The position numbers were made by a program, and so were the translations under genes. A stretch of 29,949 nucleotides of DNA, taken from positions 1-29,949 of the forward strand of contig JBJOND010000019.1 in the NCBI GenBank assembly GCA_046052065.1, in the 5' to 3' direction. The notes under the pieces are model-generated. The model made no database searches and had not been told where the DNA came from. It worked only from the letters and a program-made list of their open reading frames with translations. Shown here in pieces: positions 9,033 through 17,766 of the stretch (its first letter is position 1; each line of letters opens with the position of its first letter). The stretch is from CAINEC01 sp046052065 (GTDB lineage Bacteria > Bacteroidota > Bacteroidia > AKYH767-A > OLB10).

Positions 9033-11462
9033 CTATTTAGCTTCTGTCGACTTTTTTCTAAACTCAAAAAATACAGCAGCACCTAACAATACCATCAACA
9101 TCATTGAACCTGCTAAAGCCATCTTCTCGCCTTGTTCGTAAACTGGTGGTTCAAACTTGAATTCGATTTTATGTTTACCAGCAGGAATTTTTAATCCTCG
9201 AAGAACATAATTCAAGCGAATATGATCAGCTGGCTTTCCATCGATGTATGCATTCCATCCAGCAGGATAGTGTATTTCAGAAAATACTGCTAATCTATCC
9301 GCACTCGAATTTGAATTATACGTTAACTGCATTGGCGAATAACCATTTTCAGCAAGGGTAATTGAGGCAGTTGAGTCAACAACGTTTTGTGTTAACCCAC
9401 TAACGCCTGCGGCATAACGTTGATCGATAACAGCTGTTGTTTTGAAATCGAGGGAATCCATTTCTTTCATCTCTGCGTCTGCATTTGGAACAATTTTCCA
9501 GTTTTGGACAAACCATGCATTGCCAAGGGCCTCCGGGTTTTGCTGAACCATCGGCTCGCCTGTTTGCTGATTTGAAAAGATGATATACTTGGCATTAAGC
9601 ATATTCCAAACTCGCTGGTTGCCCTTTGAAATTTGTCTTTCAATTAACTCCTGATATCTTTTCAATTTTGCTCCGTGATAACCACCTATTGATTTATGAT
9701 AATACGAAGTACTTGCATCGTTAAACGGACTTACCGATAAGTTATAAACGCGGTAGTACGATTTATCTTGAAGAATTTGTTCATCAATTGCTGATTTAGG
9801 AAACGGATTCGTTACAGCAGACTGAGTAGTAAACTTATCGTCATTCAAATAACGCTTATCGTTCGTCCAAAGATCAACAACGATTAATCCTGCTAATATC
9901 ATGAACACCATTTCTTTTTTCATCTTTCCGTTCAACATCCTCCACAATAAAAAGAATGCAGCACTTATAAAGAATAATGATTTAAATGCATCCACTTGCA
10001 ATAATGAAGCGCGGTCTTTACGTAATGCTTCTAACAACCAAGGATATTGCCCTAGTTGCTCATCAGAAGGTCCATTGAAGCTCCCAAATAAACCAGGCAT
10101 AACAACCATTAACAAGCAGATGCCGCCAACACCATAAAACGACCACCATAAATATTTAATCTTGTCTTTTGCATTCAAACTTGTATCGGTAAGTTTATTT
10201 AATCCTAATACACCGGCTAAAGGAATAATCAAGGAAACTAAAACTAAGGTCATAGATACCGATCGGAATTTGTTATAACCCGGAACATAATCGAAAAAGA
10301 AATTAGTAAGCGGCAAAAAGTGACTACCCCAAGAGAGCATAATTGATAACAATGCAACTACTATCATCCATACTCGCATATAACCACCTACTAAAAACAA
10401 TGCTAATACAAACAAGAAAACGGGAATAGCACCACTATAAACCGGACCTGAAGTCATGGGTTGATCGCCCCAGTATAACGGCGCCGCCTTTACGAAATCT
10501 CTTGCAGAACCTTCATTGGCATTATTCTTTAAAGCATCGTAAGTAGCAGAGCGCTCATCAAGTTTATAAGACGATGCACCACCATTAAAATTAGATACCA
10601 ACAAAGTAAACGTTTCCATTTTACCATAGCTCCAGCCTAGTGCATAATCTTTATCCAATCCAGTACTGATTTTCTTTTCTGTTAATTCTGATGGACCTCG
10701 AGTAGAATACTTGCCATATTCTGCAGTAGCCATTAGATTGGTGATATTAGGCAATACAGCAATAGCAGCAACACCAGCCAGCACCATTGATGCAATCATG
10801 AAATCTTTGATAGTTTTATTCATGATAGCATTTATTAACTCAGCTACTGCCAACAATCCGATTGCAATTGCTAAATAATAAGTTATCTGTAAGTGATTCG
10901 CGTAAATCTGTAAGCTTAAAGCCAACGCCGTTAGTGCGCCACCCGACAACCATTTGCCTCGGTAGGTCATCATAACTCCTGCAATTACCATGGGCATTAA
11001 AGCAATCGCCTGTACTTTAGTATTATGTCCAGCTACTAAACTGACAAGGTTAAATGAGCAGAACGCATAAGCAATAGCTAACGCTATGGCTATACGAAAA
11101 TCAGCTTTTAATGTGATTGCTAAAATGTAGAAACTTAATAAAGCAAGAAATACAATATTAGCAGGCGATGGTAATCCTAACCAAAAGAAATCATTGATGT
11201 ATTTCACCCAGTTTGAAGGATACAAAACTGAAATTTGATAAGATGGCATTCCACTGAACATAGCATTTGTCCATAATGCTTCTTTACCTGTTTGAGCTTT
11301 ATAATCTAAAATCTCCTTACTCATTCCGATCCACTGCGAAACGTCATGCGTAGACAAAGAAGAACCGGAGAGAGTTGGAAGAAAATAAAGTACGGTTAGT
11401 AAAAGAAAAACACCAATTGCTATTGCATGAGGTTTTATCTTGTTAAAGTCGATCGATTTCAT
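9033..11462 (-). CDS. YfhO-family polytopic membrane protein, probable GT-C glycosyltransferase
   Basis: 809 residues. A first membrane helix (about 12-30) is followed by an extracytoplasmic loop with STHD ending at Asp40, in the position of the catalytic acidic residue of GT-C enzymes. About a dozen further helices follow, then a long soluble domain (about 535-775) and a last helix near 783-800. The end of the soluble domain, HYPAGWNAYIDGKP followed by LRGLKIPAGKHKIEF, is the hallmark C-terminal segment of YfhO proteins. Gram-positive YfhO enzymes glycosylate lipoteichoic acid using a lipid-linked sugar. The corresponding acceptor in Bacteroidota is unknown. First gene of its leftward unit, so the promoter should lie in 11463-11561, where I find only weak matches to the consensus. 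Confidence 0.85.
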   Translation of the reverse strand: MKSIDFNKIKPHAIAIGVFLLLTVLYFLPTLSGSSLSTHDVSQWIGMSKEILDYKAQTGKEALWTNAMFSGMPSYQISVLYPSNWVKYINDFFWLGLPSPANIVFLALLSFYILAITLKADFRIAIALAIAYAFCSFNLVSLVAGHNTKVQAIALMPMVIAGVMMTYRGKWLSGGALTALALSLQIYANHLQITYYLAIAIGLLAVAELINAIMNKTIKDFMIASMVLAGVAAIAVLPNITNLMATAEYGKYSTRGPSELTEKKISTGLDKDYALGWSYGKMETFTLLVSNFNGGASSYKLDERSATYDALKNNANEGSARDFVKAAPLYWGDQPMTSGPVYSGAIPVFLFVLALFLVGGYMRVWMIVVALLSIMLSWGSHFLPLTNFFFDYVPGYNKFRSVSMTLVLVSLIIPLAGVLGLNKLTDTSLNAKDKIKYLWWSFYGVGGICLLMVVMPGLFGSFNGPSDEQLGQYPWLLEALRKDRASLLQVDAFKSLFFISAAFFLLWRMLNGKMKKEMVFMILAGLIVVDLWTNDKRYLNDDKFTTQSAVTNPFPKSAIDEQILQDKSYYRVYNLSVSPFNDASTSYYHKSIGGYHGAKLKRYQELIERQISKGNQRVWNMLNAKYIIFSNQQTGEPMVQQNPEALGNAWFVQNWKIVPNADAEMKEMDSLDFKTTAVIDQRYAAGVSGLTQNVVDSTASITLAENGYSPMQLTYNSNSSADRLAVFSEIHYPAGWNAYIDGKPADHIRLNYVLRGLKIPAGKHKIEFKFEPPVYEQGEKMALAGSMMLMVLLGAAVFFEFRKKSTEAK

Positions 11463-11561
11463 AATGTATGTAATTGCCTCCGAAAATAATCGGAAATTGT
11501 ATAACTATGAAACAAAAACACAAAAATTAACCATCATTTATAAAACCAAAAACGAATAGAA

Positions 11562-11819
11562 TTATTCTTTGATTTCTACATAATCCACATACTCCCCATC
11601 ATCGTCGTTAATACGTTTGTTTTGCTTTTTGCTAGATGTATCAACATGTACTTTACCTTCTTCATTGCGCTGATGCGCATAGGAATGTCCTTTTTGTTGC
11701 TTTTGCATCTCTTTAAACAGCTTTTTCGAAACAGCGCTCATGATTAAAAAGAAAAAGTATCTTCTAAAAACACCAAAAACAATAAATATTGCAATGAGTA
11801 CAAGAATAAAATCAGACAT
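11562..11819 (-). CDS. DUF4834 family small membrane protein
   Basis: 85 residues. One N-terminal membrane helix (about 3-22, ILVLIAIFIVFGVFRRYFFF) is followed by a basic, Gln- and Lys-rich cytoplasmic stretch and a short acidic end, GEYVDYVEI. Helix, basic linker and acidic Y-V/I-D-Y/F tail is the pattern I recall for DUF4834, a family found in Bacteroidota with no known function. It starts 20 bases after the carB stop and reads in the same direction, so it may be the tail gene of the carB transcript. No hairpin terminator was seen after it. Confidence 0.65.
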   Translation of the reverse strand: MSDFILVLIAIFIVFGVFRRYFFFLIMSAVSKKLFKEMQKQQKGHSYAHQRNEEGKVHVDTSSKKQNKRINDDDGEYVDYVEIKE

Positions 11820-11839
11820 AAAGCCCTCCTCTCAAATAA

Positions 11840-14656
11840 TTATCTCGATAAATACAAATTTCGTTCAGAGTACACCTTTTGAAAGAACTCATCTTGTAAA
11901 TCATCAATGAAATAAATAGCCTCACCTGTTGACTTCATTTCAGGGCCAAGCTCTTTATTTACATCTCTGAATTTTTCAAAGGAGAAAATCGGAATCTTAA
12001 TCGCATATCCACTTTTTATTGGATTGAACTTGATGTCTTTTACCTTAACCTCTCCAAGCATTACCTTGGTTGCATAATTCACATAAGGCTCGTCATATGC
12101 CTTAGCAATAAAAGGAACAGTACGTGATGCTCTCGGATTCGCTTCAATTACATAAACGATTTCATTCTTGATAGCAAACTGGATATTAATAAGTCCTTTT
12201 ACTTGCATAGCTAATGCAATTGACTTAGTATGTTCTTCTATCTGACGGATTACATCCGCACTTAAATCAAATGGAGGTAACACAGCGTTGCTATCACCAC
12301 TATGAATTCCTGCTGGCTCGATATGCTCCATGATACCGATAATATAAACATCTTCTCCGTCGCAAATTGCATCTGCCTCAGCTTCGATTGCTTTTTCAAG
12401 GAAGTGATCAACCAACACTTTATTATCAGGAATATCTTTTAAAATATTTACCACATGCGTCTCTAACTCCTGTTCGTTGATAACGATTTTCATGCTTTGT
12501 CCACCAAGTACATAACTCGGACGTACTAAAAGTGGAAAACCTAACTCTCTCGAAACACCAACGGCCTGATCGGCATCTTCAATTACACCAAACTTCGGGT
12601 AAGGAATATTTAAATCGCGAAGCAACGTAGAAAAACGACCACGATCTTCGGCCAAATCCAACGACTCGTAACTTGTACCAATAATTTTGATTCCGTATTT
12701 ATTTAATTTCTCAGCAAGCTTTAACGCTGTTTGTCCGCCCAACTGAACAATAACACCCTCTGGCTTTTCAAGTTGGATAATATCATAAATATGTTCCCAA
12801 AAAACAGGTTCGAAGTATAATTTATCTGCAATATCAAAGTCAGTTGAAACAGTTTCAGGGTTGCAGTTAATCATGATTGTTTCATAGCCGCATTCTTTAG
12901 CAGCTAAAACACCATGCACGCAACTATAGTCGAATTCAATTCCTTGTCCGATACGATTAGGACCTGAACCAAGTATGATAATTTTCTTTTTATCGCTCGG
13001 TGTAGATTCGTTTTCTGTTTCAAAAGTCGAATAATAATAAGGTGTTCTTGCTTCAAACTCAGCGGCGCAAGTATCAACTAACTTATAAACTCTGTTAATA
13101 TTTAAATCCTTTCGCTTTGAATACACCTGACTTTCTAAACATTTCAACAAATGAGCAATCTGACGATCAGCATATCCTTTTTGTTTAGCATCCAATATCA
13201 AATGGGACGGAATGTTTTCTAACGTATGCTTTTGAATTTCTTTTTCAAGTTCGACTAGTTCTTCTATTTGATTTAAAAACCAAGAATCAATTTTTGTTAA
13301 TTTCTGAATAGTCTTAAAAGGAATACCTAATTTAAATGCATCATAAATATGAAACAAACGATTCCAGCTAGGGTTCTTCAAGCTATCTAAAATTTGCTCT
13401 TGATTTTTCAATTCTTTTCCATCGGCACCTAATCCGTTACGTTTTATCTCTAACGACTGACAAGCTTTTTGCAATGCTTCCTGAAATGAACGTCCAATAC
13501 CCATTGCTTCACCTACCGATTTCATTTGAAGTCCTAAATGACGATCAGCACCTTTGAACTTATCAAAATTCCAGCGTGGCACTTTAACAATTACGTAATC
13601 GATTGTTGGCTCAAAGAAAGCAGAAGTGCTTTTAGTAATTTGATTTTTTAATTCATCCAGATTATATCCGATAGCAAGCTTAGCTGCAATTTTCGCAATT
13701 GGATAACCTGTTGCTTTTGATGCTAACGCCGAAGATCTTGAAACACGAGGATTAATTTCAATTACAATAATTTCATCCTCATTATCTGGATTAACAGAGA
13801 ACTGAATATTACAACCGCCAGCAAATTGTCCGATACCATTCATGCATTTGATGGCAAGATCACGCATCTTTTGATAGGTGCGGTCGCTTAATGTCATAGC
13901 AGGTGCTACAGTAATTGAATCGCCAGTATGAATTCCCATTGGATCGAAGTTCTCAATAGAACAGATGATGATTACATTACCATTGCTATCTCTTAATAAC
14001 TCCAACTCATACTCTTTCCAGCCCATAATACTTTGCTCCACCAATACTTCATGAACAGGTGATGCATGTAATCCAAAGTTAAGAGCGTTATCAAATTCTT
14101 CTTGTGTATGAACAAATCCTCCACCTGTACCTCCAAGCGTAAACGAAGGACGAATTACCAATGGAAATCCGATTTCCTGTGCAATTTCCTTTCCTTCTAA
14201 AAACGATGTTGCTGTTCTTCCCTTACAAACGCCTGCATTCAATTCAAGCATCTTCAAACGAAATAGCTCACGATCTTCAGTAGTATGAATCGCATCAATA
14301 TCAACACCAATAATTTTCACATTATGCTTTTCCCAAAGTCCAGCCTTTTGACAATCGATAGCAAGATTCAATGCTGTTTGGCCGCCCATTGTTGGAAGTA
14401 CCGCATCAATATTATGCTTGGTTAATATTTCACCAATCGACTTACGATTAAGCGGCTTCAAATAAATATGGTCAGCTGTTACCTTATCAGTCATGATAGT
14501 TGCAGGGTTCGAGTTGATTAAAACAACTTCGATTCCCTCTTCTTTCAACGATCTGGCAGCCTGACTACCTGAATAATCGAATTCACAAGCTTGTCCGATG
14601 ATAATAGGACCGCTTCCAATAATTAAAACCGATTTAATTGAATGATCGCGTGGCAT
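11840..14656 (-). CDS. carB: Carbamoyl-phosphate synthase large subunit, lacking the C-terminal allosteric domain
   Basis: 938 residues. Makes carbamoyl phosphate from bicarbonate, ATP and ammonia delivered by CarA, for pyrimidine and arginine synthesis. Two homologous halves are visible. The first starts with SVLIIGSGPIIIGQACEFDYSG near residue 9, the second with IIILGSGPNRIGQGIEFDYS near 557. Each has an ATP-grasp domain with the expected glycine-rich loop (SFTLGGTGGGF and SYVLGGQSM) and metal-binding EINPR or EANPR motifs. The protein stops soon after GPEMKSTGEA, about 135 residues short of the E. coli enzyme, so the methylglyoxal-synthase-like regulatory domain that binds UMP and ornithine is missing. 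This short form is, as I recall, usual in many Bacteroidota and is not a frameshift here. carA is not adjacent. Confidence 0.95.
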   Translation of the reverse strand: MPRDHSIKSVLIIGSGPIIIGQACEFDYSGSQAARSLKEEGIEVVLINSNPATIMTDKVTADHIYLKPLNRKSIGEILTKHNIDAVLPTMGGQTALNLAIDCQKAGLWEKHNVKIIGVDIDAIHTTEDRELFRLKMLELNAGVCKGRTATSFLEGKEIAQEIGFPLVIRPSFTLGGTGGGFVHTQEEFDNALNFGLHASPVHEVLVEQSIMGWKEYELELLRDSNGNVIIICSIENFDPMGIHTGDSITVAPAMTLSDRTYQKMRDLAIKCMNGIGQFAGGCNIQFSVNPDNEDEIIVIEINPRVSRSSALASKATGYPIAKIAAKLAIGYNLDELKNQITKSTSAFFEPTIDYVIVKVPRWNFDKFKGADRHLGLQMKSVGEAMGIGRSFQEALQKACQSLEIKRNGLGADGKELKNQEQILDSLKNPSWNRLFHIYDAFKLGIPFKTIQKLTKIDSWFLNQIEELVELEKEIQKHTLENIPSHLILDAKQKGYADRQIAHLLKCLESQVYSKRKDLNINRVYKLVDTCAAEFEARTPYYYSTFETENESTPSDKKKIIILGSGPNRIGQGIEFDYSCVHGVLAAKECGYETIMINCNPETVSTDFDIADKLYFEPVFWEHIYDIIQLEKPEGVIVQLGGQTALKLAEKLNKYGIKIIGTSYESLDLAEDRGRFSTLLRDLNIPYPKFGVIEDADQAVGVSRELGFPLLVRPSYVLGGQSMKIVINEQELETHVVNILKDIPDNKVLVDHFLEKAIEAEADAICDGEDVYIIGIMEHIEPAGIHSGDSNAVLPPFDLSADVIRQIEEHTKSIALAMQVKGLINIQFAIKNEIVYVIEANPRASRTVPFIAKAYDEPYVNYATKVMLGEVKVKDIKFNPIKSGYAIKIPIFSFEKFRDVNKELGPEMKSTGEAIYFIDDLQDEFFQKVYSERNLYLSR

Positions 14657-14704
14657 AGGAGTAATTTTTAAAGTGTTCGGATATAAAAATAGCTACCGAT
14701 GCGT

Positions 14705-14721
14705 TTTCAAAAAATTTGAAA
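14705..14721. repeat. Short AT-rich inverted repeat upstream of carB
   Basis: TTTCAAA and TTTGAAA are separated by three bases, about 50 bases upstream of the carB start. Nothing links it to a known operator, and AT-rich Bacteroidota spacers contain such repeats by chance. The rest of the 144-base spacer (14657-14800) shows two partly matching copies of an ACCGAT / AGCT pattern and no exact TAnnTTTG box. Confidence 0.25.
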
Positions 14722-14800
14722 TTGACCGATAGCTGCATAATTTTTTTAGTTGAGCGAAAGTAAGCAAAAGTCAAAATCGAAACTGCATATGTTGAAAAAT

Positions 14801-14828
14801 AAAACGGGCATCTTGAAAAAGATGCCCG
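14801..14828 (-). terminator. Intrinsic terminator of rpmH
   Basis: Perfect 10-base inverted repeat (CGGGCATCTT at 14805-14814 and AAGATGCCCG at 14819-14828, four-base loop). In the leftward transcript it is followed by UUUU and then AUUUUU. It lies 27 bases after the rpmH stop, so it ends the rpmH message and separates it from carB. Confidence 0.88.
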
Positions 14829-14855
14829 CCTATTAAATATGTTTTTCTGAAGAAA

Positions 14856-15014
14856 TTACTTTCTCCAAGAACGCTCGTCAGATACTGTTAACTTATGACG
14901 TCCTTTCTTACGGCGTGCAGCTAAAACTCTGCGACCATTAGCAGTACTCATACGTTTTTTAAAACCGTGTTTATTTCTACGCTTACGTAAAGAAGGTTGG
15001 AATGTCCTTTTCAT
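14856..15014 (-). CDS. rpmH: 50S ribosomal protein L34
   Basis: 52 residues: begins MKRTFQPSLRKRRNKHGFKK, continues RMSTANGRRVLAARRKKGR and ends SDERSWRK. This is the full L34 signature, and the length and extreme basic charge are typical. L34 is part of the large ribosomal subunit. It has its own promoter and terminator, so it is a single-gene unit here, unlike the rpmH-rnpA arrangement common in other bacteria; no rnpA is next to it in the window. Confidence 0.97.
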   Translation of the reverse strand: MKRTFQPSLRKRRNKHGFKKRMSTANGRRVLAARRKKGRHKLTVSDERSWRK

Positions 15015-15044
15015 GACTATACTTTGTTATTCTTATTGGGAAGG

Positions 15045-15075
15045 CAAAGATAATAAAAAACTAATAGGTTCAAAA
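15045..15075 (-). promoter_or_regulatory. Bacteroidota-type promoter of rpmH
   Basis: On the minus strand a TTTTG -33 element (15071-15075) is followed by an 18-base spacer and TATCTTTG (15045-15052), an exact match to the TAnnTTTG -7 box. The box ends 30 bases before the rpmH ATG. This is the best promoter match found in the window and supports the Bacteroidota assignment. Confidence 0.75.
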
Positions 15076-15151
15076 CAGTTTGTCTTTTTTTCCTGATTAT
15101 TTTAAAAAAATAAAGGAATATTTCTAATCAATTAAAAACCAATACAAAACA

Positions 15152-15793
15152 TTATAATGACTGGCGTGGAATGTATACGATTGCTTTGGTTTCAAAAAAT
15201 TCCATTGGAAAATATTCGTGTATGGGCTGCACCTCAACAACTTTTTTATAGGGACTCAACTCTTCTTTTAAATCTCCACCTTTTAAAACCACCCAGCCAT
15301 TAGGGAGACTTCCCACCTGCCCCATCTTACAATTCTTAAAACTCCAACCTACTAATTCTGGCATTGGGGCAACCGCTCTGCTAACCACGTAATCAAAATC
15401 TTCTTTGAGCTCTTCTGCCCTTGCTCTCTTTACGATTACATTTTTTAAATCAAGTTCGCGAACAATATCCTCCACTACTTTAATTTTTTTCTCAATCGAA
15501 TCCACCAGTGTAAATTTCACATTGGGATAATAGATGGCCAATGGAATACCAGGAAAACCGCCACCCGTACCAATATCTAAAACCCTGGCCCCCTCATCAA
15601 ATCGAATATACTTTACTAATGATAATGAATGAAGAATATGCTTAACCGTTAGGTTCTCGATATCTTTTCTCGACACAAGGTTCACCTTTTCATTCCATGA
15701 TTTAAAAAGTTCTTCGTGCTTTACAAAAAGCGCTAATTGCTCTTCAGATAAGTTAGGGAAATAGTTTTGCAGGACTTGCGCGTTATCGGTCAT
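15152..15793 (-). CDS. rsmG: 16S rRNA (guanine527-N7)-methyltransferase
   Basis: 213 residues. Methylates N7 of G527 in 16S rRNA with SAM. The N-terminus carries the conserved helical segment LFVKHEELFKSWNEKVNLVS. The SAM loop ARVLDIGTGGGFPGIPLAI near 83-101 is diagnostic for RsmG, followed by FTLVDSIEKKIKVV, ARAEEL and YVVSRAVAPMPEL. The length is normal for the family. It begins 18 bases after the hairpin terminator that follows the sigma factor gene. A TATTTTTG box (15798-15805) sits only 4 bases before its ATG, which would imply a nearly leaderless message if used; I give that little weight. Confidence 0.95.
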   Translation of the reverse strand: MTDNAQVLQNYFPNLSEEQLALFVKHEELFKSWNEKVNLVSRKDIENLTVKHILHSLSLVKYIRFDEGARVLDIGTGGGFPGIPLAIYYPNVKFTLVDSIEKKIKVVEDIVRELDLKNVIVKRARAEELKEDFDYVVSRAVAPMPELVGWSFKNCKMGQVGSLPNGWVVLKGGDLKEELSPYKKVVEVQPIHEYFPMEFFETKAIVYIPRQSL

Positions 15794-15810
15794 ACTGCAA
15801 AAATAGATTA

Positions 15811-15837
15811 AAAAACAAAGGGGACTTTCGTCCCCTT
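15811..15837 (-). terminator. Intrinsic terminator of the glycosyltransferase / sigma factor unit
   Basis: Eight-base inverted repeat (AAGGGGAC at 15818-15825, GTCCCCTT at 15830-15837). In the leftward transcript it forms a stem closed by a GAAA tetraloop and followed by UGUUUUUU. It lies 19 bases after the sigma factor stop and 17 bases upstream of the rsmG start. Confidence 0.82.
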
Positions 15838-15856
15838 ATCCGTATTCGTAATTTAC

Positions 15857-16537
15857 TCAATCGTGTGCTGTATAGTCAGTACTTTTAATGATTTGATATA
15901 GGAACTCTCTTGCTCTGAACAACTGTGCCTTAACTGTTCCTAAAGGCAGATCCAATTCTTCAGCAATTTCTTCATAAGACAACTCCTGATAATATCTTAA
16001 CTCCACCAATTTCTTGTAGCGAGGCTTTAACTTATCTACCACCTCTTTCATCATTAAAACTTTTTGCTTTTTAACTAAAACGTCGTCTGGTGTAGGTCCG
16101 TCTGATTTAATCTCAAACGACATTTCCTGCCCATCTTCGTTCTCAAAACCTCTATCAATGCTTAAAAGCATTTTTCTTTTCTTGCGGATAAAGTCTATAC
16201 AGTTATTAGTTGCAATCTTAAACAACCAAGTACTGAAAGCGTAGTCAGGTGTATATTGTTTGATATTTCTAAAAGCTTTTCCAAACGCCTCAATGGTCAA
16301 ATCCTCCGCATCATCGCGGTTGTTAACCATTTTTAACAACATGTAATAGATGGAATCCTTGTAACGAGCCATCAATTCAGCATAGGCTTTTTGATCACCT
16401 TCATCGACGGCCTTTCTAACTAATTTAAAATCTTTAATCGCTTTATCGGAGAGGTGCTGAATTTCCTCATCAGTAAATTGAAGCTGTGGTTTAGGCTTTT
16501 CCATAGTTAGGGTTTGGGTTGATGCTGTTACTTCCAT
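15857..16537 (-). CDS. ECF-type RNA polymerase sigma factor
   Basis: 226 residues. A charged N-terminal extension of about 45 residues precedes region 2 (about 50-121), which has NNRDDAEDLTIEAFGKAFRNI and the DNA-contact segment FSTWLFKIATNNCIDFIRKKR. Region 4 (about 160-217) holds the helix-turn-helix LSYEEIAEELDLPLGTVKAQLFRAREFL. This is a group IV sigma factor. Met1 makes the gene overlap the upstream glycosyltransferase by 10 bases; Met12 (16504) would avoid the overlap, and the ATG choice is not settled by sequence. No anti-sigma gene is adjacent, so any control is by another route. It directs RNA polymerase to an unknown set of promoters. Confidence 0.9.
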   Translation of the reverse strand: MEVTASTQTLTMEKPKPQLQFTDEEIQHLSDKAIKDFKLVRKAVDEGDQKAYAELMARYKDSIYYMLLKMVNNRDDAEDLTIEAFGKAFRNIKQYTPDYAFSTWLFKIATNNCIDFIRKKRKMLLSIDRGFENEDGQEMSFEIKSDGPTPDDVLVKKQKVLMMKEVVDKLKPRYKKLVELRYYQELSYEEIAEELDLPLGTVKAQLFRAREFLYQIIKSTDYTAHD

Positions 16538-17658
16538 ACTCTTATCTTAATAAAAGGGTTTGTTATGGCTAACAGCGGATAAATGATTGCAGCTATCAGA
16601 TCGAAAATAGGAATAAGTATGATTAGATCCTTTTCTCCTAACTTTCTAAATCCTGTCCAATATACAATAATTTGAGCGATTAACCGGGTTGATAGCACTG
16701 CTACGACAATCTCCAAATTAAGTTTCAATAGAAGAGAAATGACAATTAAAATCCAGAATAATGTTTGGGTAAAGAAATAGAATCCTATTAGACGTTTATC
16801 TCTGGATTTATAATATTTACCTGAAGACATATGGCGACGCTTTTGGCGAAGCCAATCTTTTATCGTCTCTTTAGGTTTTGAATAAGTAAATGCTTCACTG
16901 CTTAGACAAACACCAACATTATTACCATTGGCAGTTTCATTAACAAACAAATCGTCATCTCCAGACAGAAGATGGTTATGCGATGCAAATCCTTTGTTTT
17001 TAAAAAACAACGACTTTAAATATCCTAGATTTCGCCCTACTCCCATGTAGGCCTTACCTTTTAATGCACGACTTAAAAACAACAAGCCATTCTGAGCTGT
17101 ATCGAAACGAATCCATTTATTTAAAAATCCACTCGTTTTTTGGTAAGCGCCATATCCGACTACAATTTCTTTATCAATTGAAAGCGTATCCACCATGAGC
17201 TTTAACCATTGGTCTGAGGAAGGATAACAATCGGCATCCGTAAATATAAGTCGTTCAAAAGCAGCACCTTTTATACCCAGTGTTAAAGCAAACTTTTTCC
17301 CATGCTGATATTTTTCATGTTCGTTAATTGTAATAACCTTTAGGTTAAAATGAGCATCTTCCATTTTCTCTAAAAACTTTGAGGATTCATCCCAACTGCA
17401 ATCGTTAACAACCACTACCTGGAATTGTGGATAGTCTTGTTTTAAAATCTGGGGTAAAAACTCACGAAGATTTTTCAGCTCATTGCGGGCACAAATAATT
17501 ACCGAAACAGGTTCGTACTTGCTCGATTTAGCTGACGAAATCTTTTTAAATCCAACACCAGAGAATTGAAAAAAGATGTAATACAGTTGTATTACCCCAA
17601 CAATTCCAAGTAAAACTAAAATACTATCTGCGATTACACTATTCCCAAATACCAACAT
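16528..17658 (-). CDS. Membrane-anchored family 2 glycosyltransferase
   Basis: 376 residues. An N-terminal helix (about 12-32) is followed by a GT-A domain with VSVIICARNELKNL, VVVVNDCSWDES, HGKKFALTLG, the metal-binding TDADC (DxD) and, further on, WLRQKRRHMSSGKYY in the position of the QxxRW motif. Three helices at the C-terminus (about 293-366) complete the layout of processive or polyprenyl-linked family 2 enzymes. The catalytic domain is cytoplasmic. It overlaps the sigma factor gene by 10 bases, and both end at the terminator at 15811-15837, so they are one transcript. Product unknown; a surface glycan or glycolipid is likely. Confidence 0.87.
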   Translation of the reverse strand: MLVFGNSVIADSILVLLGIVGVIQLYYIFFQFSGVGFKKISSAKSSKYEPVSVIICARNELKNLREFLPQILKQDYPQFQVVVVNDCSWDESSKFLEKMEDAHFNLKVITINEHEKYQHGKKFALTLGIKGAAFERLIFTDADCYPSSDQWLKLMVDTLSIDKEIVVGYGAYQKTSGFLNKWIRFDTAQNGLLFLSRALKGKAYMGVGRNLGYLKSLFFKNKGFASHNHLLSGDDDLFVNETANGNNVGVCLSSEAFTYSKPKETIKDWLRQKRRHMSSGKYYKSRDKRLIGFYFFTQTLFWILIVISLLLKLNLEIVVAVLSTRLIAQIIVYWTGFRKLGEKDLIILIPIFDLIAAIIYPLLAITNPFIKIRVWK

Positions 17659-17681
17659 TGACTTGCATTTACTTTATAACA

Positions 17682-17708
17682 CAAATCTATCGGATGCAAG
17701 TATCTCAA
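17682..17708 (-). promoter_or_regulatory. Candidate promoter of the glycosyltransferase / sigma factor unit
   Basis: The minus strand reads TTG (17706-17708), a 16-base spacer and TAGATTTG (17682-17689), an exact -7 box ending 23 bases before the ATG at 17658. The spacer is slightly short for the family. Confidence 0.45.
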
Positions 17709-17766
17709 TTCGCTACTTCAACTGAAAATATTAACAAATCAGTTTTAAAAAGAATTAGGCTTTTTA

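Noticed and set aside
9901..10137. 78-codon plus-strand reading frame
   Set aside because: Antisense to the YfhO-type gene, no start signal or domain.
15061..15125. Possible terminator between rsmG and rpmH
   Set aside because: TTCCT and AGGAA can pair, but the stem is broken by mismatches and is followed by A, not U, in the leftward transcript.
15798..15805. TATTTTTG box before rsmG as its promoter
   Set aside because: Only 4 bases from the ATG, overlaps the T-tract of the upstream terminator region, and has no -33 element at the right spacing.
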